DNA of 64,000 nucleotides, taken from assembly GCA_024403855.1 (NCBI GenBank), contig JAKSRC010000003.1:62001-126000 (forward strand), read 5' to 3'. The notes below the pieces were generated by a model. That model had not been told where the DNA came from. It saw only the letters and a program-made list of their open reading frames with translations, and did not search any database. This stretch comes from Saccharofermentans sp. (GTDB lineage: Bacteria > Bacillota > Clostridia > Saccharofermentanales > Saccharofermentanaceae). Position numbers and translations under genes: made by a program. Positions 1 through 8,081 of this stretch are shown here, one piece after another (the stretch's first letter is position 1; each line of letters begins with the position of its first letter).

Positions 1-1286
1 CAGAGGCCAAGAAGAAGTCTCAGCAGGAACACGACGAGATGATTCAGGCTGCGAAGGTTGAGCAGCAGAAGATTTTCGAAGAGACTCAGAAGCAGACAGA
101 ACAGCTCGCTGCACAGGTCGAGAAGGAATATTCGGCAGCACTTAACCAGAGAGATGAACTTATAGCTCAGGCTAAGGAAGTCCAGGCAATGATGGACAAT
201 GCCGATAAGATCAAGGCTGAGAAAGAGAAGGAAATCAAGGCAGCTGAAGAGAAGATCGTTAAGCTTGGCGAAGATTTCGAGCAGGAAAAGATCAGAATTG
301 CTGAAGAGAATAAGAAGATTGCCGAGCAGCAGGCTGCAGAAATCCTCAAGATGAAGCAGCAGGCTGAGCACGACAGAGATGTTGCTAATGCTGAGAAGGA
401 AAAGCTCATCGCTGAAGCTCAGGCTGAAAGAGATCAGATCATTGCACACCTCGAAGAGCGTAATAAGCTTGCTCAGGCTGAGTTGGATGACATGACTGAA
501 AAGGCAAAGCAGGTCATGGTTGAAGCTGAAGCTGCTATCACAAGACGTGATGAACTTTACCGTGAGATTGATAACTTCCAGAAGGAAGCAGATCAGCGCA
601 GAAAAGATTTGGATGATACTTTGAAGGCAGCAAGCAATGAACTTTCTGAGGCAGAGCAGAAGTTGAACGAAGCTGAGCAGAAGTATAACGACTATAATGC
701 ACAATCTGATAACCTCCAGGCACAGATTAAAGGTCTTCAGGCTGAACTTAAGGAAGCAAATCAGATAATCGCTGATTCTAAGAATGCTACAGTTCTTGCA
801 GAAGCAGCTGCTCAGGAGATTGTCCTCAATGCAGAGAAGCAGTCAGTATTCCTTAAGCAGGTAGCTTTGAGCGAGAGCGAGAAGGGCAAGATGCTCGATC
901 GTATCGAAGAATTAGAAAATCAGATCAAGGAGAAAGAGATGGAGAAGGCTGAGCTTGAGAAGAAGCTTGCATCACTCGACGCAGCTGTTGCAGATTTGGA
1001 GAAGAAGGTCAGAGCAGGCGGCGGAGCCGGAACTGCTATGGAATATTCTGTAGAGGTTGTTGAACACAACAAGGCATCCGAAGTTAACGTTGAAGCTCTT
1101 TCAAAGCTCCTTAAGAAGAAGTCTTCTGAAGGATGGACATTGATTTCTGTTGTCGATGACGATGGCGGAAAGCTTATTTCTTCAATGGGTGGCGGATCCG
1201 ACAGCGGATTGTCTTCACTTGCTGCTAGCCCGTTTTCACAGAAGGAAGACAGACTGGTACTTATTTTCGGTAAGCCGGCAGTATAA
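1..1286 (+). CDS. Coiled-coil protein with C-terminal DUF4177-like domain (5' end outside window)
   Basis: The reading frame is open from base 3, so the gene begins upstream of the window; the ATG at 39 is internal. About 325 visible residues are Glu/Lys/Gln/Ala-rich heptads that should form a long coiled coil with no membrane segment. A Gly-rich hinge (GGGAGT) leads to a compact domain of about 80 residues starting MEYSVEVVEHNKASEV, with SSEGWTLISVV and ending RLVLIFGKP; this resembles DUF4177, a small alpha/beta domain of unknown function. The protein is probably cytoplasmic and structural, but no partner is visible. It ends in its own terminator, so it is not co-transcribed with the next gene. 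The coiled coil is certain; the DUF4177 match is from memory of the family pattern. Confidence 0.75.
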   Translation, partial: EAKKKSQQEHDEMIQAAKVEQQKIFEETQKQTEQLAAQVEKEYSAALNQRDELIAQAKEVQAMMDNADKIKAEKEKEIKAAEEKIVKLGEDFEQEKIRIAEENKKIAEQQAAEILKMKQQAEHDRDVANAEKEKLIAEAQAERDQIIAHLEERNKLAQAELDDMTEKAKQVMVEAEAAITRRDELYREIDNFQKEADQRRKDLDDTLKAASNELSEAEQKLNEAEQKYNDYNAQSDNLQAQIKGLQAELKEANQIIADSKNATVLAEAAAQEIVLNAEKQSVFLKQVALSESEKGKMLDRIEELENQIKEKEMEKAELEKKLASLDAAVADLEKKVRAGGGAGTAMEYSVEVVEHNKASEVNVEALSKLLKKKSSEGWTLISVVDDDGGKLISSMGGGSDSGLSSLAASPFSQKEDRLVLIFGKPAV

Positions 1287-1310
1287 ATCCAAATTTTAGA
1301 ATTACTATCC

Positions 1311-1348
1311 AAGAGGTTGTCTCGAGCATGAGGCAACCTCTTTTTTTG
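1311..1348 (+). terminator. Rho-independent terminator
   Basis: A 12-bp stem (AGAGGTTGTCTC paired with GAGGCAACCTCT, one G-U pair) is followed by seven T. It ends the coiled-coil gene. The core GGTTGyCTC...GAGGCAACC recurs in the hydA terminator at 7890. Confidence 0.9.
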
Positions 1349-1411
1349 TTCTCGTGCGCTGTGAAACTATCTAAAGTATGCACAAAAAAACTTTTAGTCT
1401 TGCCTCAAATT

Positions 1412-1443
1412 TTGTGGAATTCGCATACCGAATCTTATATAAT
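1412..1443 (+). promoter_or_regulatory. Probable promoter of the EF-G-like gene
   Basis: TATAAT at 1438-1443 lies about 40 bases before the start codon. The best upstream hexamer, TTGTGG at 1412, is 20 bp away, which is long, so only the -10 element is convincing. Confidence 0.45.
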
Positions 1444-1485
1444 AGGAAAATGTTTAACATCTCACTTCGAAGGAGGAAATGACTG

Positions 1486-3561
1486 ATGGAAAAGTATTCC
1501 GCAGACAAGATTCGCAACATAGCGTTGTTCGGCCACGTAGGATCCGGCAAGACGACCTTAGCTGAGGCTATTCTCTTTTATACCAAAGCAATTAATCGTC
1601 AGGGCCGCATAAATGACGGTAATACTACACTCGACTACGATCCTGAAGAGATTAAGAGACAGATGTCAGTTGGTCTTTCAGTTGCTTGTTGTGAATATAA
1701 GGGAAGCAAGATTAATATTATCGACACTCCCGGCGACTTCGACTTCCTCGGTGAAGAGATGAGCGGTATCAGAATTGCTGATTCCGGCGTTATTATGATC
1801 TCGGCAAAGGGCGGTACATCCGTTGGTTCCGAGAAGGCAATCAGACTTTTGAATGGTAAGAAGGTGCCTTTCTTATTCTTTGTGAACAGAATGGACGAGC
1901 CTAATGCGGATTTCGAAGCTGTAGCAGCTCGAATGATGAATCGTTACGGACCTTCAGTTATCCCGCTTTCTTTCCCTATCATGGTAGATGGCAAGATGAC
2001 CGGTATCGTCGACGTTATGAACCGTAAAGCTTTTTCAATTGATAAGGCTACCGGTAAGTTTATTGAATATCCCCTTCCTGAAGAGTACAACGCCAGAGTT
2101 GATGAGCTTCAGGAGAAGGTTAATGAAGTCGTAGCTGAAGCTGACGACAAATTGATGGAGAAGTTCTTCGCAGGCGAGAAGTTCACAGAAGATGAATTCC
2201 GTCATGGCGTACATGCAGGTTTCCGTGAAGGTAAGCTCCACCCGATCTATTGTGGTTCGGCATTTATGAACTGGGGTGTCGACTTCCTCCTCAACTGCAT
2301 CTCCAAGGACACACCTCCGGCAGGCAAGAAGCCCGCTTTGGAAGCTACTCTTCCTGATGGCGGCACAATGGAGATCGCATGCTCTATCGATGATCCTCTT
2401 GCAGCATTCTGCTTCAAGACAATTTCCGACCCCTTCGTAGGTAAGATCAGTATTTTCAAGGTAAATGCCGGCACACTTCGTGCTAACTCTACTGTTTACA
2501 ACGCTACAAAGGGTAAAGATGAAAGAATCGGCGGTTTGTTCTTCCTCAAGGGCAAGGAGCAGATTTCCACAGATTGCATTACAGCAGGTGATATCGGTGC
2601 TGCTTCCAAGCTTGCCGGTACAGATACTAACGACACGATCTGCGATCGTTCACGCATCATCGAACTTCCTAAGATCAAGTTCCCTCAGCCTTGTCTTTCA
2701 AAGTCTATCGTTCCTTTGAAGAAGGGTGATGAAGATAAGATCATTAATGGTCTTACCAAGCTTTCAGACGAAGACCATTGTTTCACGGTTGAGACAAATC
2801 CTGAGACAAAGCAGATGGTTCTTTCCGGAATCGGCGACATGCAGCTCAAGGTTCTCGTAAGTCAGCTTAAGAATAAATATAACGTTGAGTGTGAATTGGG
2901 TGATCCTAAGGTTCCTTATCGTGAAGCTATCCGCAAGAAGGTTAAGGTTCAGGGTAAGCACAAGAAGCAGTCCGGCGGTCATGGTCAGTATGGTGATGTC
3001 TGGATTGAATTCGAACCTAATGCAGAGCAGGAAGCTCTCGTATTTGAAGAGAAGGTATTCGGTGGTGCAGTACCGAAGAATTTCTTCCCGGCAGTAGAGA
3101 AGGGATTACAGGAGTCCGTCAAGAAGGGCACTCTTGCTGGTTACCCTGTAGTTAACCTCAAAGCAACACTCGTTGATGGTTCTTACCACGACGTAGATTC
3201 TTCCGAAATGGCATTCAAGATTGCTGCCAACCTCGCATTCAAGGCAGGTATGGCCGCTGCCAATCCGGTACTTCTTGAACCCATCAGCTCGGTAGAAGTT
3301 CATATTCCTGAAGAGAAGCAGGGTGACATTATGGGCGACCTCAATAAGAGACGCGGTCGCATCATGGGTATCGATGCAGACGAGCTTGGCTCAGTAGTTA
3401 ATGCTGAGGTTCCTACAGCTGAAATGCTCGATTACGCAACAGATCTGAAGTCTATGACACAGGGCAGAGGATGGTTCGCTATGTCACATGCTCGCTATGA
3501 GGCAGCACCTCCGGAAGTAGCCGCTAAGGTAATCGCTGCAAGTAGCGTAGACGAGGAATAA
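1486..3561 (+). CDS. EF-G-like translation factor GTPase (FusA2 type)
   Basis: This 691-residue protein has the full five-domain layout of elongation factor G and is cytoplasmic. The G1 motif is GHVGSGKT (residues 16-23) where true EF-G has GHVDHGKT, G4 is NRMD, and the G3 motif is DTPGDFDF (D80 onward) where EF-G has DTPGHVDF: the histidine that activates water for GTP hydrolysis is Asp84 here. These changes mark the EF-G paralogue family found in many Clostridia and in mycobacteria (FusA2), whose role is not settled; EF-G function cannot be assumed. The start ATG follows GAAGGAGG with good spacing. The gene stands alone, without rpsL, rpsG or tuf nearby, which also argues that it is not the main EF-G. 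Confidence 0.9.
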   Translation: MEKYSADKIRNIALFGHVGSGKTTLAEAILFYTKAINRQGRINDGNTTLDYDPEEIKRQMSVGLSVACCEYKGSKINIIDTPGDFDFLGEEMSGIRIADSGVIMISAKGGTSVGSEKAIRLLNGKKVPFLFFVNRMDEPNADFEAVAARMMNRYGPSVIPLSFPIMVDGKMTGIVDVMNRKAFSIDKATGKFIEYPLPEEYNARVDELQEKVNEVVAEADDKLMEKFFAGEKFTEDEFRHGVHAGFREGKLHPIYCGSAFMNWGVDFLLNCISKDTPPAGKKPALEATLPDGGTMEIACSIDDPLAAFCFKTISDPFVGKISIFKVNAGTLRANSTVYNATKGKDERIGGLFFLKGKEQISTDCITAGDIGAASKLAGTDTNDTICDRSRIIELPKIKFPQPCLSKSIVPLKKGDEDKIINGLTKLSDEDHCFTVETNPETKQMVLSGIGDMQLKVLVSQLKNKYNVECELGDPKVPYREAIRKKVKVQGKHKKQSGGHGQYGDVWIEFEPNAEQEALVFEEKVFGGAVPKNFFPAVEKGLQESVKKGTLAGYPVVNLKATLVDGSYHDVDSSEMAFKIAANLAFKAGMAAANPVLLEPISSVEVHIPEEKQGDIMGDLNKRRGRIMGIDADELGSVVNAEVPTAEMLDYATDLKSMTQGRGWFAMSHARYEAAPPEVAAKVIAASSVDEE

Positions 3562-3617
3562 CAGTTATTCGAAAGCGTTAAGGAATTTACACTTTTGATA
3601 CATTAATAAGTATTTCG

Positions 3618-3649
3618 AGGTGGCAGTTAGTATAGACTAACTGCCACCT
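3618..3649 (+). terminator. Perfect 13-bp hairpin between the EF-G-like gene and hydC
   Basis: AGGTGGCAGTTAG pairs perfectly with CTAACTGCCACCT across a 6-nt loop. It probably ends the EF-G-like transcript, but it lacks a T-run (TTGCAAAG follows), so it could instead be a leader structure of the hydrogenase operon that starts 54 bp later. Confidence 0.6.
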
Positions 3650-3702
3650 TGCAAAGTAAAATCTGTACGTTGGAATATTCCCTAAAGAGGCAGGAGGTTT
3701 TT

Positions 3703-4191
3703 ATGGCAAAATTACAAGAAGCTGCTGTCGCTCAGATTACGGAAATCTGTGATCGTCACAAGGACGATAAGACTCCGTTAATGATGATTTTGAGTGACAT
3801 TCAGAATGAGTACGGATACATTCCGCTCGAAGTTCAGGAGTTGGTTTCCAAGAAGACAGGCATTTCAGTCGCAGAGATTTATGGAGTTGTTACGTTCTAC
3901 TCATTCTTTTCTCTTACACCTAAGGGAAAGTACGTTGTAGGCTGCTGCCTTGGTACAGCTTGCTACGTAAAGGGCGCTCAGAACGTTATCGACAAGTTCC
4001 AGGAGATCTTGGGCATTAAGCCTGGTGAGACATCTGAAGATGGTCTTTTCACATTGGACGCTCTCCGTTGCATCGGCGCATGCGGTATCGCACCCGCTGT
4101 AAGCATCAGTGGTAAGGTTTACCCTAAGGTATCTGTAGACCAGGTTCCTCAGATTATTAAAGAACTTAAAGAGGAGGCAGCATCTGCATGA
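3703..4191 (+). CDS. hydC: Electron-bifurcating hydrogenase subunit HydC (NuoE-like)
   Basis: This 162-residue protein is the small thioredoxin-fold [2Fe-2S] subunit of the trimeric [FeFe] hydrogenase, homologous to NuoE of complex I. The four cluster cysteines lie in CCLGTACYVKG and LRCIGACGIAP, and the EIYGVVTFYSFF signature precedes them. In HydABC enzymes this subunit passes electrons between the flavin subunit and the hydrogenase subunit. The start is ATG 3703, eight bases after GGAGG; an in-frame start at 3649 would lie inside the hairpin and lacks a ribosome site. Its stop overlaps the hydB start (ATGA), so the two are translationally coupled. Confidence 0.95.
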   Translation: MAKLQEAAVAQITEICDRHKDDKTPLMMILSDIQNEYGYIPLEVQELVSKKTGISVAEIYGVVTFYSFFSLTPKGKYVVGCCLGTACYVKGAQNVIDKFQEILGIKPGETSEDGLFTLDALRCIGACGIAPAVSISGKVYPKVSVDQVPQIIKELKEEAASA

Positions 4192-6071
4192 TTTGTTCTG
4201 TAACTGAACTTAATGAGAGATTTGAAGCTCTCTCAAAGAACCTTGATGGTAAGCTCACGGGTGCTGACGCTAAGCGTCACATCGTTCTCTGCGGTGGTAC
4301 AGGATGTCTTTCTGCACACTCAACAGAGATTATGGAAAAGTTTAACGAACTCATTAAGGCAAAGGGACTCGAAGATAAGGTCACTGTTAACCAGGTAGGC
4401 TGCTTCGGTTTCTGCTCACAGGGTCCTTTCGTTAAGATTTATCCTGAAAACACACTTTACAAGATGGTAAAGATTGAAGACGTCGAAGAGATCGTTGAGA
4501 AGGATCTTATCGGTAATGAGATCGTAGATCGTCTCCTTTATGTTGATCCTAAGACAGGCGAGAAGATCACAAAGCAGGAAGAGATTCTCTTCTACAAGAA
4601 GCAGAGACGTGTTGCTCTTCATGGCTGCGGCGTTATCAATCCTGAAGATATTAATGAAGCAATCGGCGCTGGTGCTTTCCAGGGCATCAAGCGTGCTCTT
4701 ACAATGACACAGCAGGAAGTTATCGATGAAGTTTTGGCTTCCGGACTTCGTGGCCGTGGCGGCGGCGGATTCCCTACAGGTAGAAAGTGGCAGTTCGCTT
4801 TGAATGTAGACGCTGATCAGAAGTACGTTGTATGTAACGGCGACGAAGGTGACCCGGGTGCATTCATGGATCGTTCCATCCTCGAAGGTAACCCTCTCGC
4901 AGTTATCGAAGGTATGATGATTGCTGGTTACGCTTTCGGTGCTTCAGAAGGTTACTTCTATGTACGTGCTGAGTACCCGATCGCTGTTAACAGACTTAAG
5001 ATCGCTATTGAGCAGGCTAGAGCAGAAGGTCTCCTCGGAAAGAATATCCTTGGTTCAGACTTCTCCTTCGATTGCCAGATTCGTCTTGGTGCAGGCGCAT
5101 TCGTTTGCGGTGAGGAGACAGCTCTCCTTAACTCCATCGAAGGTAAGCGTGGTATGCCTCGTCCGAGACCGCCGTTCCCGGCTGTTAAGGGTCTCTGGGG
5201 CAAGCCGACTTGCGTTAACAACGTAGAGACACTTGCTTGCGTTCCTTACATTTTGAGAGAAGGCGCTGAGAAGTTCGCTTCCGTTGGTACTGAAAAGTCC
5301 AAGGGTACAAAGGTTTTCGCTTTGGGCGGAAAGGTTAATAACGTTGGTCTCGTAGAAGTACCTATGGGTACAACACTCCGTGAGCTCATCTATGATATCG
5401 GTGGCGGTATCCCGGATGGTAAGGAGTTCAAGGCTATCCAGACAGGTGGTCCTTCCGGCGGATGCCTTACAAAGGAATACCTCGATGAGCCTATCGATTT
5501 CGATAACCTCGTTCAGAAGGGCTCCATGATGGGTTCCGGCGGTGCTATCGTAATGGACGAAGACAACTGCATGGTTGACGTTGCTAAGTTCTATCTCGAA
5601 TTCATCTGCGACGAGTCTTGCGGTAAGTGCACACCTTGCCGTATCGGTACAAAGAGAATGCTCGAAATCCTCACAAGAATTACTGAGGGTAAGGGCACAA
5701 TGAAGGATCTTGATGAGCTCCAGGAATTGAGCGCTACAATCAAGTCCAACTCACTCTGCGCTTTGGGTCAGACAGCTTCCAACCCTGTTGATTCTACACT
5801 CGCTCACTTCCGTGACGAGTATATCGCTCACATCGTTGACAAGAAGTGCCCTGCTCACGTATGCAAGAACTTGATGTCCTACAAGATTGACGCTGAGAAG
5901 TGTATCGGCTGCGGTATGTGCTCTAAGGGTTGCCCTGCAAACTGCATCGTACGCACAGACTATGTTGCTCCCGGACACAAGCTCGCATCCCTCGCTATTG
6001 ACGCTAATAAGTGCGTTAAGTGCGGTGCGTGCATCAGCACATGTAAGTTCAAGGCAATTTCGAAGGTTTAA
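4188..6071 (+). CDS. hydB: Electron-bifurcating hydrogenase subunit HydB (NuoF-like flavoprotein)
   Basis: This 627-residue subunit carries FMN and binds NAD(P)(H), and is where electron bifurcation or confurcation takes place in HydABC complexes. Domains in order: an N-terminal thioredoxin-like [2Fe-2S] domain (CGGTGC, then QVGCFGFC); the NuoF core with the glycine-rich NADH site GRGGGGFPTGRKW and the FMN site GDEGDPGAFMDRS; an SLBB-like segment; the [4Fe-4S] site CGKCTPCRIGT; and a C-terminal ferredoxin domain with CIGCGMCSKGCP and CVKCGACISTCK. All expected ligands are present. It overlaps hydC by 4 bp and is followed after 15 bp by hydA, the classic operon order. Whether the carrier is NADH or NADPH cannot be read from the sequence. 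Confidence 0.95.
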   Translation: MICSVTELNERFEALSKNLDGKLTGADAKRHIVLCGGTGCLSAHSTEIMEKFNELIKAKGLEDKVTVNQVGCFGFCSQGPFVKIYPENTLYKMVKIEDVEEIVEKDLIGNEIVDRLLYVDPKTGEKITKQEEILFYKKQRRVALHGCGVINPEDINEAIGAGAFQGIKRALTMTQQEVIDEVLASGLRGRGGGGFPTGRKWQFALNVDADQKYVVCNGDEGDPGAFMDRSILEGNPLAVIEGMMIAGYAFGASEGYFYVRAEYPIAVNRLKIAIEQARAEGLLGKNILGSDFSFDCQIRLGAGAFVCGEETALLNSIEGKRGMPRPRPPFPAVKGLWGKPTCVNNVETLACVPYILREGAEKFASVGTEKSKGTKVFALGGKVNNVGLVEVPMGTTLRELIYDIGGGIPDGKEFKAIQTGGPSGGCLTKEYLDEPIDFDNLVQKGSMMGSGGAIVMDEDNCMVDVAKFYLEFICDESCGKCTPCRIGTKRMLEILTRITEGKGTMKDLDELQELSATIKSNSLCALGQTASNPVDSTLAHFRDEYIAHIVDKKCPAHVCKNLMSYKIDAEKCIGCGMCSKGCPANCIVRTDYVAPGHKLASLAIDANKCVKCGACISTCKFKAISKV

Positions 6072-6086
6072 TCAGGAGGCAAAAGA

Positions 6087-7862
6087 ATGAGTTTAGTTAA
6101 TATTAAAATTGAAGGTCAGCCTTATCAGGTTGAAGCCGGCCTCACCATTCTTGAAGCAGCTAAGGCTTGTGGCTATGAGATTCCTTCACTTTGCGCTTTC
6201 AATCACGGTGAGTGCAACCAGGGTTCATGCCGTGTATGCTTAGTTGAAGCAACAGGCGCTAGAGGCCTTGTAGCAAGCTGCGTATATCCCGTTAACGAGG
6301 GTATGGAGATTAAGATCTCTTCACCTAAGGCAACAGAGGCACGTAGACGTTCAGTAGAGCTTATGCTCTCTAACCACAATAAGAACTGCCAGCAGTGCGA
6401 CAAGAACGGCCAGTGCGAGCTTCTCCACGTAGCTCAGGTTACAGGCGCAAGAGAAGGTGTATATGAGGGTGTTCACTCTGAAACACACATCGATACATTG
6501 GCTCCCGGACTTGTTCGTGACACATCAAAGTGCATCCTTTGCGGACGTTGTATCGCACGTTGCTCTAATGCTCACGGCATGGGAATCTTAGGATTCGAGA
6601 ACCGTGGTTTCGCAACATTCGTTTCACCTGCAGAGAACAGAAGCTTCGTTGATTCACCTTGTATCCAGTGCGGTCAGTGCGTCAATGTATGTCCTACAGG
6701 CGCTCTTATGGAGCAGAGCGAAATCGCTAAGGTTGATGCAGCTATCAAGTCTGGCAAGCACGTTATCGTTCAGGCAGCTCCTGCAGTTCGTGCAGCTATC
6801 GGCGAAGAATTCGACAATCCTGTTGGAACACCTTGCACAGGTAAGATGATCGCAGCTTTGAGAAGACTCGGCTTCGAGAAGGTTTATGACGTAAACTTCG
6901 GTGCTGACCTCACAATCATGGAAGAGGGTACAGAGCTCTTGAACCGTCTTACAAATGGCGGCGCTCTCCCTATGATCACATCCTGCTCACCTGGATGGGT
7001 TAACTACGCTGAGTACAACTACGGCGATCTCCTTCCTCACCTTTCTTCCTGCAAGTCTCCTCACGAGATGCAGGGCGCAGTAATCAAGTCTTACTGGGCA
7101 CAGGAGAAGGGCATCGATCCTAAGGATATCTTCGTTGTATCCGTTATGCCTTGTGTTGCTAAGAAGGCAGAGAAGGATAGAGAGCAGCTCGTTACAAACG
7201 GCAATAAGGATGTTGACGCTGTTATCACAACACGTGAGCTCGCTAAGATGATTCGCCGTGCTGGTATCATCTTCAATCGTCTTCCTGACGAAGATTGGGA
7301 TCAGGACATCATGGGCGACTACACAGGCGCAGGCGTAATCTTCGGTGTTACAGGCGGCGTTATGGAAGCAGCTCTCAGAACTGTTTACTTCAAGCTTACA
7401 GGCAAGGAATGCGAGCCTATCGAGATCAAGGCTGTTCGTGGCCACGATGCTGGTATCCGTGAGGCTTCTCTCGATATCAACGGCACAACAGTTAACGTTG
7501 CTATCGCTTCTGGTATGAAGAGTGCTAAGGTTCTCCTCGATGAGATCCGTGAAGGCAAGTCCAAGTATCAGTTCATCGAGATCATGGGTTGCCCCGGTGG
7601 TTGTATCAACGGTGGTGGTCAGCCTTATGTTCGTTCTTGCTTCATGCCTAACGAGGCAGACGATATCCTCGACACATACAAGGAAAAGAGAGCTCAGGCA
7701 CTCTATTCTGAGGATGAGCGTCAGGTTCTCCGTCAGTCTCACAAGAATCCCCAGGTTGCTGAACTCTATGAGAAGTACCTTGGCGAGCCTAACTCACACA
7801 AGGCTCACGAGCTCTTGCACACAACATATGCTGCAAGAGAAGGATTCAATGACGTTAAGTAA
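6087..7862 (+). CDS. hydA: [FeFe] hydrogenase catalytic subunit HydA
   Basis: This 591-residue subunit reduces protons or oxidises H2 at an H-cluster. An N-terminal [2Fe-2S] domain (CNQGSCRVC) is followed by the HC3-type site around NHNKNCQQCDKNGQC and two [4Fe-4S] motifs (CILCGRCIARC, CIQCGQCVNVCP). All three H-cluster motifs are intact: TSCSPGW (L1), MPCVAKK (L2) and EIMGCPGGC (L3). The C-terminal small-subunit-like helix region (HKAHELLHTTY) is fused on. With hydC and hydB it forms the bifurcating enzyme that makes H2 from NAD(P)H plus reduced ferredoxin during fermentation. The maturases HydE, HydF and HydG are not in the window. A strong terminator follows. Confidence 0.97.
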   Translation: MSLVNIKIEGQPYQVEAGLTILEAAKACGYEIPSLCAFNHGECNQGSCRVCLVEATGARGLVASCVYPVNEGMEIKISSPKATEARRRSVELMLSNHNKNCQQCDKNGQCELLHVAQVTGAREGVYEGVHSETHIDTLAPGLVRDTSKCILCGRCIARCSNAHGMGILGFENRGFATFVSPAENRSFVDSPCIQCGQCVNVCPTGALMEQSEIAKVDAAIKSGKHVIVQAAPAVRAAIGEEFDNPVGTPCTGKMIAALRRLGFEKVYDVNFGADLTIMEEGTELLNRLTNGGALPMITSCSPGWVNYAEYNYGDLLPHLSSCKSPHEMQGAVIKSYWAQEKGIDPKDIFVVSVMPCVAKKAEKDREQLVTNGNKDVDAVITTRELAKMIRRAGIIFNRLPDEDWDQDIMGDYTGAGVIFGVTGGVMEAALRTVYFKLTGKECEPIEIKAVRGHDAGIREASLDINGTTVNVAIASGMKSAKVLLDEIREGKSKYQFIEIMGCPGGCINGGGQPYVRSCFMPNEADDILDTYKEKRAQALYSEDERQVLRQSHKNPQVAELYEKYLGEPNSHKAHELLHTTYAAREGFNDVK

Positions 7863-7889
7863 TTAACGGATTAAAATCTAAAACTAACA

Positions 7890-7926
7890 GGGGTTGTCTC
7901 AGACTGAGGCAACCCCTTTATTTTGG
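7890..7926 (+). terminator. Terminator of the hydCBA operon
   Basis: GGGGTTGTCTC pairs with GAGGCAACCCC over a 5-nt loop and runs into TTTATTTT. It shares its core with the terminator at 1311. Confidence 0.92.
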
Positions 7927-8081
7927 GAATTTCCAATAATTGATGGCAGAAATAATAAAAATAAATTAAATTTCAATAATTATAAAAGAATTTACAATGT
8001 TTAATATTATTTTAGATATTTGTAATTATTTGCGTTTATAATAATTAATTATGCAGGCTGATCAGTTGAGGACACATAACC

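Noticed and set aside
3618-3649. Operator for a redox regulator before hydCBA
   Set aside because: The palindrome has a hairpin-like loop and lies directly after the EF-G-like gene; it does not match an operator consensus that I can recall with confidence.
6987-7742. 251-residue frame opposite hydA
   Set aside because: It lies wholly antisense to the conserved H-cluster domain and has no recognisable features.
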